Assembly (NCBI GenBank): GCA_019671005.1
Contig: CM033732.1
Coordinates: 48,163,392 to 48,227,391 of the forward strand
Source of the DNA: Hibiscus mutabilis
Taxonomy: Eukaryota > Streptophyta > Magnoliopsida > Malvales > Malvaceae
Length of the DNA stretch: 64,000 nucleotides
Direction: 5' to 3'
Shown: piece by piece, positions 48,085-60,210 of the stretch
Layout: every line of letters begins with the position of its first letter
How positions within the stretch are numbered: the first letter of the stretch is position 1
Program-made: the position numbers and the translations under genes
The notes under the pieces: generated by a model
Seen by the model: only the letters and a program-made list of their open reading frames with translations
Told to the model about the DNA's origin: nothing
The model's database searches: none

Positions 48085-49947
48085 GGTAAACTACACCAGA
48101 TACCACTAAACTATGACCCCTGATTCGAAAATATCACCAAACTTTAAAAAGTTTATAATTTAACACTGAATTTTAGTTTTTGACTTGAAAATGTCACCTA
48201 ATCGATAACTCTTAATGTCCCCGTTAAGTCAAAACGACGTTGTTTTGGTGCACCTGTTTTGAAGCCTAATTTAGTCCAAAACAACGTCTGGAGGGAGAAT
48301 ATTAAACCATGCACTTAGAGGAATTGGAACCCAAGAACTTTAGATACAAAAACTAAGCGTTAACTACTAAATCAACATGAAATTGTGAAATATTTTACCA
48401 CAAATATTATATATATCTAAAACTAACTTGTTATATAAATATTATAAAATATATTATTTGTATATATATCGATATATAAATAAAGTTGTATTATTTTTAT
48501 ATATTATTTATAATATAAACATATTATTTAAAAAGCCCAAAATAATCATAAAAATATTATATTTATATTATAAATAATATATAAAAATCTTAAACCTTAA
48601 ATCACAAAGTCCAAACCTCAAACCCTACACCTTAGGATTTGAGGTTTAGGCTTTATGGGTTTTTATATGTTATTTATAATATAAATATATTATTTTTATA
48701 AATATTTTGATTTTTTTTAAATAATATATATATATAAATATATATTATTTATATTATATTGATATATATAATTAATATATTTTATGCTATTTATATATTA
48801 ATATTATTTATAGTATTATTTTTTTCATAAAATAATTTGGTTGAACCAAATGGACAAGTTTATATAATTTAAATAAAAATATATTATTTTTATTTTTTAT
48901 ATTTATTTATAATATAAATATGTTATTTTTAAAAACCCAAAATATTCATAAAAATAATATATAAAAAATCCTAAACCCTAAATCTTAAAGTCTAAGGTTT
49001 AGGGTTGAGGATTGGGTAATTGTATAAAAGTGTTTGGTAAAATTAACTGATAGCTTATAGCTATTTGTTCATTTAAACAAGAAAAATGACATATAAGGAC
49101 ATGATTACATTAGATACTTGTTTGAAAATTTTATTAATTATCAATATTTGTATCTATTAATATTAATTAGATTATGGAAATAATTTTTAATATAACATTA
49201 CTAAGCATATTTGAAGCATTTATATATTAATTTATTATTTATATAATTATTTTTAATACAATTTAATTAATTATTAAATTTAAATACAAATATAAATGTG
49301 TGAGGATAAAAAAATAAAAAGTATTAGTTTACAAATGTTACAATGTAAATTCGTGAGGGTGAAGAATTTAAATAGAAAATGTTAAATTTAGGTTATTTAG
49401 AGATTTTTGATAATTGTAAAGGGTAAAAAGGTCTTTATAACTCTTATACCAAAACCTTTAATTTTAAAAAACTCCTATCAGTTGTTTTTTTAACTTAGAG
49501 GTTTCACCTCAATTCGCTACTCCAATCCGCTATTCACCAAACATCCAAATTAGCGGATTTGACAGGTTAAACCTCTAATTTTAACTCAAACCTCTAATTT
49601 TGGCTCAAACCTCTATTTACCAAATAGACCCTATGTAATTTCATGTTGGTTCAGTAATTAAAGCTTAGCTCTTGTATTTGAAGGTCCTGGGTTCAAACCC
49701 CTATCCAAGTGCATGGTTTTAATATTTTTCCTCTAGCAAATCGACGTCGTTTTGGGCTAAATTAGGCTTCAAAACAGCTGCACTAAAACGACGTCATTTT
49801 GACTTAACGAGAACGTTAAGAGTTAACGACAGAGTGGCATTTTCGAGTCAAAAGCTAAAGTTCAGTGTTAGATTTGAAGCTTTTTAAAGTTTAATGACAT
49901 TTTCAAGTCAAGGGCTATAATTCAGTGACATCTAGTGTAGTTTACGC
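48085..49947. mobile_element. MULE-like foldback element with 9-bp TSD
   Basis: 1863 bp. Its ends are GGGTAAACTACACCAGATA and, inverted, GCGTAAACTACACTAGATG. The target duplication TATATAATA is perfect at 48076-48084 and 49948-49956. The outer arms include ACGACGT motifs; the interior is AT-rich with telomere-like CCTAAACCCTAAA pieces. There is no coding frame. Its terminal sequence is related to the 44216-45751 element. Confidence 0.85.
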
Positions 49948-50099
49948 TATATAATATTAACTTTTTCTTTTGAGAAACAAAGATATTAATTCACTTTTTA
50001 TTTTTATATAAGTTGAATAATAGTTTAAATAACATGCCAAGTTATTGACATGATTTTAAATATATATTCAAAAGAAAACAAATAAAAAATTATTATCTT

Positions 50100-50640
50100 A
50101 TACACTGACGGTGGAAATAAAATTTCTACAAGCGGGGTCATTTAAGGGTTTAGAGTTTTAGTTTAGTTTTTAGAGGTTCAGTTTTAGGTGGTAGTATTTA
50201 GAATTTAGAGTTCATGACTAGAATATAGAGTTTAAGGTTTATGTTTTGGGATTAGAGTTTTAGTGTTAGAAAGTTAGATTTTGGACTTTGGCTTGAGAAT
50301 AAGCATGCTTGTATTTTTTTATGAAAAAAGGGAGATATTACTGTCAGCCTCATTAAAAACCTCCCTAACTTAAATGGAGAAAAAGAGTACATCGGTTAAT
50401 GTGTTATTTTTTTACACATGCAATATATCATATATTCACCCTAAAAAATCTCTTTTTTTATATATATGAATTATTATTTGATACACTTCGATGTAAAAAC
50501 TTACTTAAATTTACTATTTAAACTTTAAAATCTATAATTTAAATTATCAACTTAAATACCTAAATTTTAACCATAAATCATAAACTCTAAACTATAAATC
50601 CTTAAACCCTAAAATTAACATGCACGTGAGCTTTTTTGGT
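50100..50640. repeat. Half copies of telomere-like foldback elements
   Basis: 50100-50290 starts TACACTGACGGTGGAAAT and continues with degenerate TTTAGAGTTTAG units, as the left half of the 2833-3227 element. 50478-50620 resembles an opposite half (TGATACACTTCGATG...AAACCCTAAAATTAAC). Confidence 0.45.
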
Positions 50641-50681
50641 ATAATTAGTTATTTAAACTTGATTTCTTAATTAAAACTAGT

Positions 50682-51452
50682 CTTAACTCAGAAATAGGTG
50701 TCCAAACTATACATTTTTTTTTCTGAGATGGGTGCCTAATATTTTTTTTGTTGCTAAAATAAGTGCCTAAAGTTTCATTCCATTAGTGTTTTAAGGTAAC
50801 CCCGTAAAAAAATTCATCACCCAATCAGAATTTAACACGTGTCTTTATTTTTTTAATAAAAACTTAAAAATTATTTTTTAAAACAATCTAAAAAGTCTTG
50901 AAATCTCCAAAAAAAAGTCTCAAATCCCTAAAACTCTAAACCTCAAAACCCAAAATTGACGCCACTACCGCCGTCGATAGCCTCGCCAGACCCCGCCTCC
51001 GCCTGAGACCACCACCGTTTTCCCCAATCAGACGTTGGATGACTAGAGCCTTTGTTCGTCGTTCGACGTCTAATTGACACCCCTCCCGTCGGTTATCGGC
51101 GATGGATGATTGGGGAAATGGGCGATGGCCTTAGGCGATGGCGGGGTCCGTCGAAGCTATCGATGACGGTAGTGATGTCAATTTCGAGTTTAAGGTGTTG
51201 GGGTTTCAGAGATTTTATGACTATTTTGTAATTTTTGAAAATTTTGGGATATTGTTTAGTTTATTTTATTTTTTAAAAATAAATAAAAATAAAAGCCACG
51301 TGTCAATCTATTATCGGGTGATGAATTTTTTTAACGGTGTTACCTTAAAACACTAAAGGAATGAAACTTTAGGCACTTATTTCAGCTAAAAAAACATTAG
51401 GCACTTATCTTAGAAAAAATGTATAGTTTGGACACCTATTTCTAAGTTAAGC
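50682..51452. repeat. Inverted repeat element, 0.77 kb
   Basis: The left arm contains GAAATAGGTGTCCAAACTAT; the right arm contains its complement, ATAGTTTGGACACCTATTTC. Pairing continues through the arms (CACGTGT, AACGG..GTTACCTTAAAACACTAA). The middle, about 50955-51180, is GC-rich and also self-complementary (GCCGTCGATAGC / GCTATCGATGACGG). No target duplication was confirmed. Confidence 0.65.
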
Positions 51453-51464
51453 CTTAAAATCAAG

Positions 51465-52113
51465 ACTTAATTACCCCGTTGGTACATAAACTATACTGAA
51501 TTCTCAGTTTCATACATAATGTTTTAAAATTCTCAGTATCATACATGAAATGTTTCGTCGTTAATGGGTTTACCTACTTTCGGCACGAAAGCTGACGTGG
51601 ATCCTTTGGACCAGTCAGAAATTGACACGTGTTATTTTAAAAAAAATCCATTTATTTAAGGTATAATATGAAGATTAGGCCTCAATGTTTTATTATTTTT
51701 TTAAGTTCACCCTTAAAATTTAAATTTTATTTTTAAAAAATATTCGAACCAACCAATAATTAACACATGACGTACTATTAAAATTTTAACTAATATTATG
51801 GCACGTGTTAATTATTGGTTGGTTCAAATATTTTTTAAAAAACAATTTTTAAATCTTAAGGGTGAACTTAAAAACGTCAATAAAACATTAAGAACTAATC
51901 TTGATATTATACCTTAAATAAATGAAGATTTTGTTTTTAAAAAATGACATGTGCCAATTTCTGATTGGTCCAAAGGGTCAACGTCAGATTTCGTAACGGA
52001 AGTGGCTAAACCCATTAACGGCAAAATATTCCATTTATGAAACTGAGAATTTTAAAATATTATGTATGAAAAAGAGAATTCAATATATTCATGTACCAAC
52101 GGAATAATTAAGC
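51465..52113. repeat. Inverted repeat element, 0.65 kb
   Basis: The left arm runs CCGTTGGTACATAAACTATA...GAATTCTCAGTTTCATA. The right arm is complementary, ending TGTACCAACGG. Arms include TTGACACGTG/CATGTGCCAATTTCTGATTGG. It directly abuts the 50682-51452 element. Confidence 0.65.
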
Positions 52114-52722
52114 CTAAAATTAATAACTGAATTTAATTTTTTTTAGTTCAGTAGAATACTTTTAGTTTATTTTTTAATGTAATTAGGTACGAAAAGTAGG
52201 CTTATTTTTTAGTTCAATTTACTAATAACATATATATTTTTAACTACATTACATTTGAAACAAAAGCATTACATTTCATAAATTTTTAAAATTATTTGTA
52301 TTCGTTTATGTCTACTCAATCTAAGAATTCAAGTTCAAGTATTAATTTTAATTGAGAAATTAAATTTAAGTATTTAATCTAACGACAAAATTCAAATACC
52401 AAATTAAACCTTAAAAAACTAAATTCAATTATCAAAATATATACTTACCTTAATCATTTATTTAACATCCAATTTGATACAATCAATATTTATATTCTCC
52501 AGACTTCCATCTACAACTTAAAAGACATTGAACGTTTAAATATGCTAACGATTTCAAAGAACATTACCCAAAAATATGCATTTTATCCAAATATTTTACT
52601 TTTTAATATTATTACCGATTTGACACTAAAAAATATATTAATTCTTGATCTAACACTCATTGCTGCCATGTTATCTAAATTCGTATAGTTGATATGACGA
52701 GTTCCATAAAAATGCATAAAGC
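52114..52722. other. AT-rich intergenic stretch, no gene
   Basis: Nothing is recognised beyond low-complexity AT-rich sequence. Confidence 0.3.
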
Positions 52723-53052
52723 TAAGGACATATGTATGTTGAGTGTAGGAGGGGCAATTATCCCCAACTTTTATGGTTTAACTACATTTTAGGTCATTGA
52801 TAGTTTTAAAATTATTTGAATTAAGCCTTTTCCCTCTTAAAATTCTATGATATAATTTATTTTCAGAACCTTATCAGTTTTAAAAATAATTAAATTAAGC
52901 ATTGACACCTAATTTTCCTTGTTTAATTTTTAAATTAGTAAAACCAAATCTTATCTCCTTTAATTTGTATGGTTTAATTACTTTTTAATATCCCATCATT
53001 TTAAAAGTTAAACAACTTGTCTCTTTTATATTTAATCATGACTCTGTCCTTG
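52723..53052. mobile_element. MITE, CARGGACRAAG family, 330 bp
   Basis: The ends are TAAGGACATATG and, inverted, CAAGGACAGAG. The interior aligns along its length with the 5193-5535 element (TTTAACTACATTTTAGGTCATTGATAG). The flanks CATAAAGC (52715-52722) and TATAAAGC (53053-53060) match at 7 of 8 bases. Confidence 0.65.
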
Positions 53053-53060
53053 TATAAAGC

Positions 53061-54583
53061 ACTTTATAAAAATAAAAATTCATAAAACTCATCATATCAA
53101 TCGGACGAGTTCCATAAAACCCATTAAATAAACAAAAAAATCTTGAGAATACGTTATACCAACAAGACGAGTTTGAAAATAAATACTAGATCAAAAAATT
53201 ATGTTTTTTAGATATCAGATCAATAAATAATAGTATTAAAAAATAAATATTTAGATGAAAACCCAAGAAAAAAATATCTTCTTTCCTACTCAACGACTTT
53301 ACGCGAGAGGGGTACTACAAAGTACTGATTACCATCATTTGATAGCTGTAGCAACTAGCCATGGGGTATTGTAACTTTCCTAATTCGGCAGTTTCTGAAT
53401 TAATTGTGCCCTAATTAGATTTAAAAAATCAATAAAAAAATATTTTTCACTACTCAACTGATGAATTATCAATATTCCTTAGTTGAAATAGAAAGAGACT
53501 GTTAAAATATTGAATTTTATAAATAAAAAAAACAATGTACTAAAAGATTTTAATTTATTTAAAAATTTGATTTAACCCTAATTATCATTTACAGAAAGTT
53601 CAGAGGAAATAATGATTAATATTATGTATTTTGAACCACATTAAATTACAATATCTCATAAAAGGAAATGAAATAAAATAGAAAAATATCTACCTTTTTA
53701 ATATCCTTCTTCAACTCTGTACAAAAAAGGAGTAACTTGGGTACTCTTTTTTTTTTCTTTCAGTTTTTGAATTTCAATTTTTCTTTAACAAATCACTTCA
53801 TTTTTGTTGTTTGGTTTTCTTGAAAGGTGGAGTTTTGTTTACCTTCTTGGATAGAAATTCTTTTCTTTGATTATTGTTCGATCATTTTGTTTTTTTTTTC
53901 ATATTCCCCACCTGGGTTTTCCTTTTTCTTTTGGGTTTTATTATTTTTAATCTTGTTTCACACACTCACATGCATGTTCTTAAGTTTGTCTGATCTGGAT
54001 TGGATCACAAGTTGTTATTTTTCCTACTTTGTAGAAGTGTTGAGAGAGAAACAGAAAAAAGGAGTTATCTTTGGTGGGGTTCGTTTCTTGAAAACTTTGC
54101 CTTCTTTCTTTTCGGGAGCAATCTTCGATTGCTTACAAAGAAATGAAGAAGCAGGTGAGACCTTTCCCCCCCCCAAAGTTCATATCTTTTTTTATCTCTA
54201 TTTTGGGTCCACAAAAGGTTCTTTTGTTGTTTTCCCTTTCTTGTTTATGTCATGATAGTTACAAATGACTGTGTAATATTGCATTTCCATGTGGGTGGGA
54301 TTTTACTTGGGGTTTGATTGGTTTCTAGTCAATATCACATTTGTTTGAATTTGTTGGATTTTAGGTATGAAATCGAGTGTTGTGATACTTAATGATCGGA
54401 TTTTGTTTTAACTGGATAGCATTTGTTTGAATTTGTTGGTTTGTAGGGATGCATAATCTACTTATGTGCCTGTGTTGTTGTTGGATTTTGAGTCAAAATC
54501 GAGTATTCTAATGCTGAATGATTGAATGTGTTTGATTAGGAAAACTAGTCTTGGGGTTGATAGCATTTTTGGACTCCTGAGGC
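53061..54583 (+). promoter_or_regulatory. Upstream region and 5'UTR of the ankyrin gene
   Basis: AT-rich flank up to about 53720, then a T-rich leader typical of plant 5'UTRs. A probable leader exon ends at GAAGCAG|GTGAGACC (about 54152) and a good acceptor is at TGATTAG|GAAAAC (about 54540), so the leader seems to be split by an intron of about 0.39 kb. Confidence 0.45.
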
Positions 54584-57182
54584 ATGGCCGGTATCGATGT
54601 TTCTAAGTATGCACATAGCCCTGTGCACAAAGCTGTTGCGGCGAGGGATTATGTGAGTCTCAGGAGGTTACTCGAGGCACTCCCATCGCTTGGTAATGCG
54701 GATGAGATTCAAACAGAAGCAGTCTCATTAGCTGAGGAGTTGAAGGCTGAAGAGATTGCTGCTGTGATTGATAGGCGTGATGTTCCTAACCGGGATACCC
54801 CTCTTCACTTGGCTGTTAAACTCGGTGATGAAACTGCAACTAAAATGCTTATGGCTGCTGGTGCTGATTGGAGCTTGCAAAATGAACAAGGATGGAGTGC
54901 ACTTCAAGAAGCAATTTGTAATAGGGAAGAGGCGATTGCGATGACTATTGTTCGACACTACCAGCCACTGGCATGGGCAAAATGGTGTAGAAGATTGCCT
55001 CGTTTGGTGGGAACTATGCGAAGGATGAGAGACTTTTACATGGAAATCACATTCCATTTTGAGAGTTCTGTGATACCTTTCATTTCACGAATTGCTCCGT
55101 CTGATACATATAAAATTTGGAAGAGGGGTGCGAATTTGAGGGCTGATATGACTTTGGCTGGATTTGATGGATTTAAAATTCAGCGTTCAGATCAGAGTAT
55201 TCTTTTCCTTGGTGATGGTTCTGAGGATGGTAAGGTTCCTCCTGGATCGCTTTGTATGATCTCTCATAAGGATAAAGAGGTGATGAATGCTTTGGATGGT
55301 GCTGGTTCTCAAGCAACTGAAGAAGAGGTTCGACAAGAAGTGGTTGCGATGTCTCAGACTAATATTTTCAGGCCTGGGATAGATGTGACGCAGGCAGTTC
55401 TTTTGCCACAATTGACTTGGAGGCGACAAGAGAAAACAGAAATGGTGGGTGCCTGGAAGTCTAAGGTGTATGATATGCACAATGTTGTTGTTAGCATCAA
55501 ATCTAGGAGGGTGCCTGGTGCCATGACAGATGACGAATTCCTGGCAACTTCCAATGAAAATGAAGGAGAGAGTGAAGAGTTTGATGGCATATTGACAGAA
55601 GATGAAAGGAAACAACTTGAAGTTGCTCTTAAATTGGATTCCTCAGAAATATCCAGTGAGAATGACGATGGCATTATTGGGCATCGCCATAGTTGTTGTG
55701 ATTCCAGGGAAATCCCTATAGAGGAAACCAATGGTTTTAAAAATGGAGAGACTAAGCAGGAAAAGAAAGGATGGTTTGGTGGATGGAGGAAAAGGGAGCC
55801 AAAGCATGAAGTGCAGAAGAAGATTGCGCCACCTAGAAGTTCCTTTTGTGTAGATGAAAAGGTGAGTGACTTACTAGGTGACTCTCCTTCTGGGAGTCAG
55901 ATAAAACCCGGTAGACATTCTGTGGAGATTTTGGCAACCGATGATCATCGGAGGATAAGAGATTCAAGAATATCTTCTTCCACTAGTTCTGAGACTGGTA
56001 GTCGGCGTAAGGATAGTAGCAAGGAGAACGAGTATAAGAAAGGATTGAGGCCTACTCTTTGGCTTTCTCCGAACTTCCCACTGCAAACCGAAGAACTCTT
56101 GCCATTGCTAGACATTCTTGCCAACAAGGTCAAGGCAATTCGTCGGTTGAGAGAACTGCTCACAACAAAGCTTCCTGCTGGAACCTTCCCGGTCAAGGTT
56201 TGTTGTTCTTTTGACTGTCTGATTGGGTCCTGTTATTATCCTGTTATATGAACTCTTCAATAATGACTGTCGTACTTGTGACTGATTTTCATGTGGCATA
56301 TGATGCATAATATATTTCTGTGGGAAGACATTTCCCTCTAGAGGGTGTGGTTCGGAAAATATAGGTTTGTCAAATCTTAGAGTCATCAGCTGCACAACTG
56401 TTGTTGGTTTTTGGAATATATTTTAAGGCCTTTTTATTACCCAAAACTTTTGTGATCCATTACATTAGAGCTTTTAGCGTGTTATCAGGATAAATGGATA
56501 CTTTTCTAATTTAATATTTTAGGACTGGAAGCTACATTGGGCTTATTCTTGACTTATGTAGTCTTTTTAAGACTAGGATTTTCGTATCTTTTGCCTGGTA
56601 TATGATCCGGTCCTCCCCTTCCATCTATGGATGCATAGACTTGCTAGACGAATGGAGGTATAGTTTCTTTCTTACACGGTAATGGTGATGGTATACCCTA
56701 CACATTCCTTGGTTTTGGGTCTTTCTTCAAAAACTAAAAAGTAAAAAGGTGGTGGTTAAGTAAACTAGTTGCTGCTGCGGCTTTTCTTTCCAAATGCATG
56801 ATTCTCAAAGATTTTGACTTGAATGAGTTCTCATGGTTGTACTTAGGTTGCTATCCCCGTGATTCCAACAATCAGAGTACTGGTTACTTTTGCAAAGTTT
56901 GAAGAACTACAGCCCGTGGACAAGTTCTTGACACCCCCTTCAAGTCCCTCTGCTGGCCATGAAAGCCCTGCAGTGACACAGTCCTCAGGTTCATCTTGGT
57001 TTCAGTGGATTAAGACACCATATCAACGCCTTAGCTCATCTGATAATAGCGACAGCAAGCCAGAGAATCTTCAAGATCCATTTGCAATACCTCCAGATTA
57101 TACTTGGATTACAGCTGAAGCAAAGAAAAAGAAGGTGCAAGAGAAGAGCAAATCAAAGAAGGGTAAGAGTCAGACTCATTGA
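54584..57182 (+). CDS. Ankyrin repeat protein with GPCR-chaperone-type domain
   Basis: Two coding exons, 54584-56197 and 56847-57182, join in phase 0 (FPVK|VAIPVIPTIRVLVTF) to give 649 residues. The N-terminus has ankyrin repeats (HSPVHKAVAARDYVSLRRLL at residues 8-30; TPLHLAVKLGDETATKMLMA near 70-95; GWSALQEAICNREEAI near 105). The rest matches the ANKRD13-like GPCR-chaperone family (IPFISRIAPSDTYKIWKRGA; LRADMTLAGFDGFKIQRSDQ; FRPGIDVTQAVLLPQLTWRR). It ends with TPYQRL and a Lys-rich tail. Animal relatives bind ubiquitinated membrane receptors; the role in plants is not established. The ATG context GGCATGGCC is good and no upstream in-frame ATG exists in the exon. The gene looks intact. Confidence 0.9.
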
Positions 57183-58526
57183 AGTCGGGCTATGATCCGG
57201 ACATAAAACAATTTACGGCTGTCCAATGGAACTCCAGCTGGCAGGTACCGAACAGGAAATAGCGTTTCATTTATCCGTAGAACTTGTGTTTCTGTTAATG
57301 GAAAAAAGGAAATAGGAAAATAGATACTTGGAGCTATGCTCTACGAAGTGTGGATATTCCCTTCTGTCCTGGGAAAATTTGATTGTGGGGGTGGAAAATA
57401 GGTGTGGGAAAAAAGGCATTTGGTGGGATATTACTATCGTTTGATTGCTGATTTACATCATTTACTTGCCATTAACTTTTGGCTACATACAGTTACTGAC
57501 AGAGTTGCACTGCTTTATGTCTAGCATTGGTATTTTTCGTGCCCGTTGAACGATGCAATACGAATTACTCAGTAGAGTTATTAGCCAGAGTAGTTATGTA
57601 GGATCGATGGCCGAGAGGTTTAATTTCACATCGAGTAATGTGTCCTTTCTTCTTCTGAGCTTGCTCCATTGCAAATCAAATTTCATGGTTAATTTGTATA
57701 TGATTTTGAATTCATTTGGTCACCGGATTCAATTACTAAATGGGCCACTTAAGTAAACACATGCACCTGTTTTACAATAATTATGACCCAATTTGCTTCA
57801 GTTTTAAAGAGGGGGGGGGGGGTGCCTCTTCTCCCCATGCCTCGTATTTAAAGACATTGGTTGAACAGCGAAGACTCTTGTGTGAACTACTAAGCATCAA
57901 TTATCACTTTTTAATGCATTTCTTAACAATGAAACAATTCACCCACTTTCACAAATCTGTCAGCATTTTTGGTTCAATTTGCATGTCTGAACTCTGTAAA
58001 TTTGGCTAACGAAGATCTTCTGTACAATTCTCATAAATTAGTCCATCGTTGAAGGGACTTTACCTATCAGGGAATGTTGTTGCCTTCATTGAATTGCACA
58101 CACGCAAGAGTTCCTTACTCCCTCCAGCTCTCCATCATCTGGCACACTTTTATGATCAAAAAAAGAACTCCAACTCCTTGACACGATTCTCCAGATATAT
58201 GAAAAACACATAAAGAAAGCTGATCTCTATATGTGGATGATGTTTACCTCGGCTCGAACTCCGACTAACTTCCCTCTGTGCTTTTAACTGGTTCTCCTAC
58301 TTCAGTAGTAGTTTTCTTGAGAGTGGGAACTAGTTCAAAGTGATCAGGTCAATTGGTGACCCTTTCTTGGCCTAATTGTAAACCATTATCATCATTACCA
58401 ACTTCTCCCATGACCCCATCTTTGATGTTAATTTCTTCACCTTTAGTATCCAAATCCCTTGATGGTACATAGCATGAGCACACTAGAGCGGTGCACCTGT
58501 TCTCTGCCGCCGCCACGGCCAGGAGT
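57183..58526. other. 3' flank of the ankyrin gene and spacer
   Basis: 3'UTR-like sequence follows the stop. A run of ten G's lies at about 57812-57821. No gene is recognised, except that 58349-58530 is part of a possible broken minus-strand frame described separately. Confidence 0.35.
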
Positions 58527-59132
58527 ACTACGCCTAGGGGTAATAACGAGCTAAGCCCGAGTCTGGACAAATTCAGACTCAGCTCGGAAATAGTAAAACT
58601 CATAGTTTTACATACAAGTGTATATGGGATATGATCCACTTACACAGAATGTAAAACTCATAGTTTTACATGTTTTGTGGATCGTTGGATAGGTGAAATG
58701 GATGAGATTAACTCCTTACTCTTTTTTCTAAGCGATAATCTTCACATAACCCACTGTTAATCTCAGTCATCCGTTTCACTCATCAAACGATACAAAAAAC
58801 GTGTAAAAGTTAAAAACTCTTACGCTATGTAACTGGATCCTATATCTATATCTATAAAATTATTTTGAGCCTGTTCACGAGCTTTTCGAGCCGAGCTTGG
58901 GTTGGCTCGGCTCAACTTGTTAAGGTCTCGAGTCGAGTTTTGACCGAACTAAACCCGAGTAACTTGCAAGCCGGTCATGTTCATTATCACCCCTAACTAC
59001 GCTCCCTTCCAAAACAAAGCTTAAACCCCTCCCTGTTATGTTTGGCATGTCTATTATTTGATCAACCAAATGAAACCAGTGAAGAAACAGCTTCATGTAC
59101 ATGTATAGTACTATAACGTGAAAGTTAAACAA
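58349..59132 (-). pseudogene. Possible small open frame split by a MITE
   Basis: Minus-strand frames on either side of the 58535-58995 MITE are in register if the element and one 8-bp duplication are ignored. The upstream side reads LVDQIIDMPNITGRGLSFVL and the downstream side AVAAAENRCTALVCSCYVPS, ending QLGQERVTN*. Together this is about 95 codons. I do not recognise the protein. It may be a chance frame or the exon of a broken gene. Confidence 0.3.
58535..58995. mobile_element. hAT-like MITE, 461 bp
   Basis: The ends are TAGGGGTAATAACGAGC and, inverted, TAGGGGTGATAATGAAC. Flanks ACTACGCC (58527-58534) and ACTACGCT (58996-59003) differ at one base. Inside, about 58615-58860 is a second self-complementary unit (GTAAAACTCATAGTTTTAC twice), probably a nested element. 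Confidence 0.7.
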
Positions 59133-60149
59133 TATGTTAAACTGTATATGTTTAATATTGCAATGAAATAATTAAATATTAAATCAAACATTATAAATAT
59201 TTTAAAAAATAATTAAAAATGATACGACTGATCTTAAAACGGATTCTAATTAATTATTTTCAAGTATGAATAGATTGAATGAAATTTAAGACTATATTTT
59301 AAGTCAAACCTGACTTAAACGACATTTGTACATGAAGCCTGTTTTGCAGGCGTAAATCGTTATGGAAGCCAGGTATCCTTGGCCTCCCAAAATTTTAAAA
59401 ATTTAAAATCCAACCATTTAAAAATTTAAAATTTTTAATTTAACCCTTACAAAATTTAAAAATTCTTATAATATTTAAAAATTTTAATTAAATATTCTAA
59501 ACTTTTTAAAAGTTCTCATTAGGTCTCAAAATTTTTAAAAAATTTAGTTAAATACATTTTTTGAAAACTTAAAATTAAACCCTTTAAAAATTTTGAAAAT
59601 TTCAATTTAACCTTCATTTTTTTTTTAAATTTCAAGTAAACTCTCCAAACCTTATGTCAAGATCCGCCTTACTGATTTGGCCATCAACGCATCTAGTTGA
59701 AGCAGAGGCGGACCTCAATGGGAGTCAGGCCCAAGATTTGGTATAATTACTATTTGGCTACTCAAAGTTTTTAAATATTTTAATTTAGTCCCTTCAAAAA
59801 TTTTAAAAATCTTAGTAAGTATCATTTTCTTTTAATATTTTTAATTAAGTCCCCTTTTAATTTTTAAAAATTCTCATTAATCAATTTTTTTCAAAAAAAA
59901 ATAGTTTAAGCTTCTAAACTTTTCAAAAATTTAATTAGCCCCTCAAATTGTTCTACCAAGATCCTCCCTGAGTTGAAGCAATGGAAAGGAGGAAGAAATG
60001 CCGATAAGTTAAGTTGAAACATTATGATATTGTTTCCTTCTTCTAAATGCATGATGAAACCGCTTCTTACTCTCTTACTTTAAGCCTATCCTTTTATTAC
60101 TTTTCTATATTTGGCCAACCTTGACCTATACATACTTGATTTCTTTTGA
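59133..60149. other. AT-rich spacer
   Basis: Contains tandem-like degenerate phrases of AAAATTTAAAAATTT with CTTAATTTAACC (59380-59960), probably a decayed repeat. No gene is seen. Confidence 0.3.
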
Positions 60150-60156
60150 TATATAA
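60150..60156 (+). promoter_or_regulatory. Candidate TATA box of the glycine-rich protein gene
   Basis: TATATAA, 55 bases before the ATG at 60211. The leader between them is rich in CAACAA, common in plant 5'UTRs. The transcript start is not determined. Confidence 0.4.
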
Positions 60157-60210
60157 CCAACAACAACAACAAAAACAAAAACAATAAAAAGGAGTAGAAA
60201 ATTTCCAAAC

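Noticed and set aside
54728..56395. Antisense frames over the ankyrin gene
   Set aside because: Shadows of the sense exon, without splice logic or domains.
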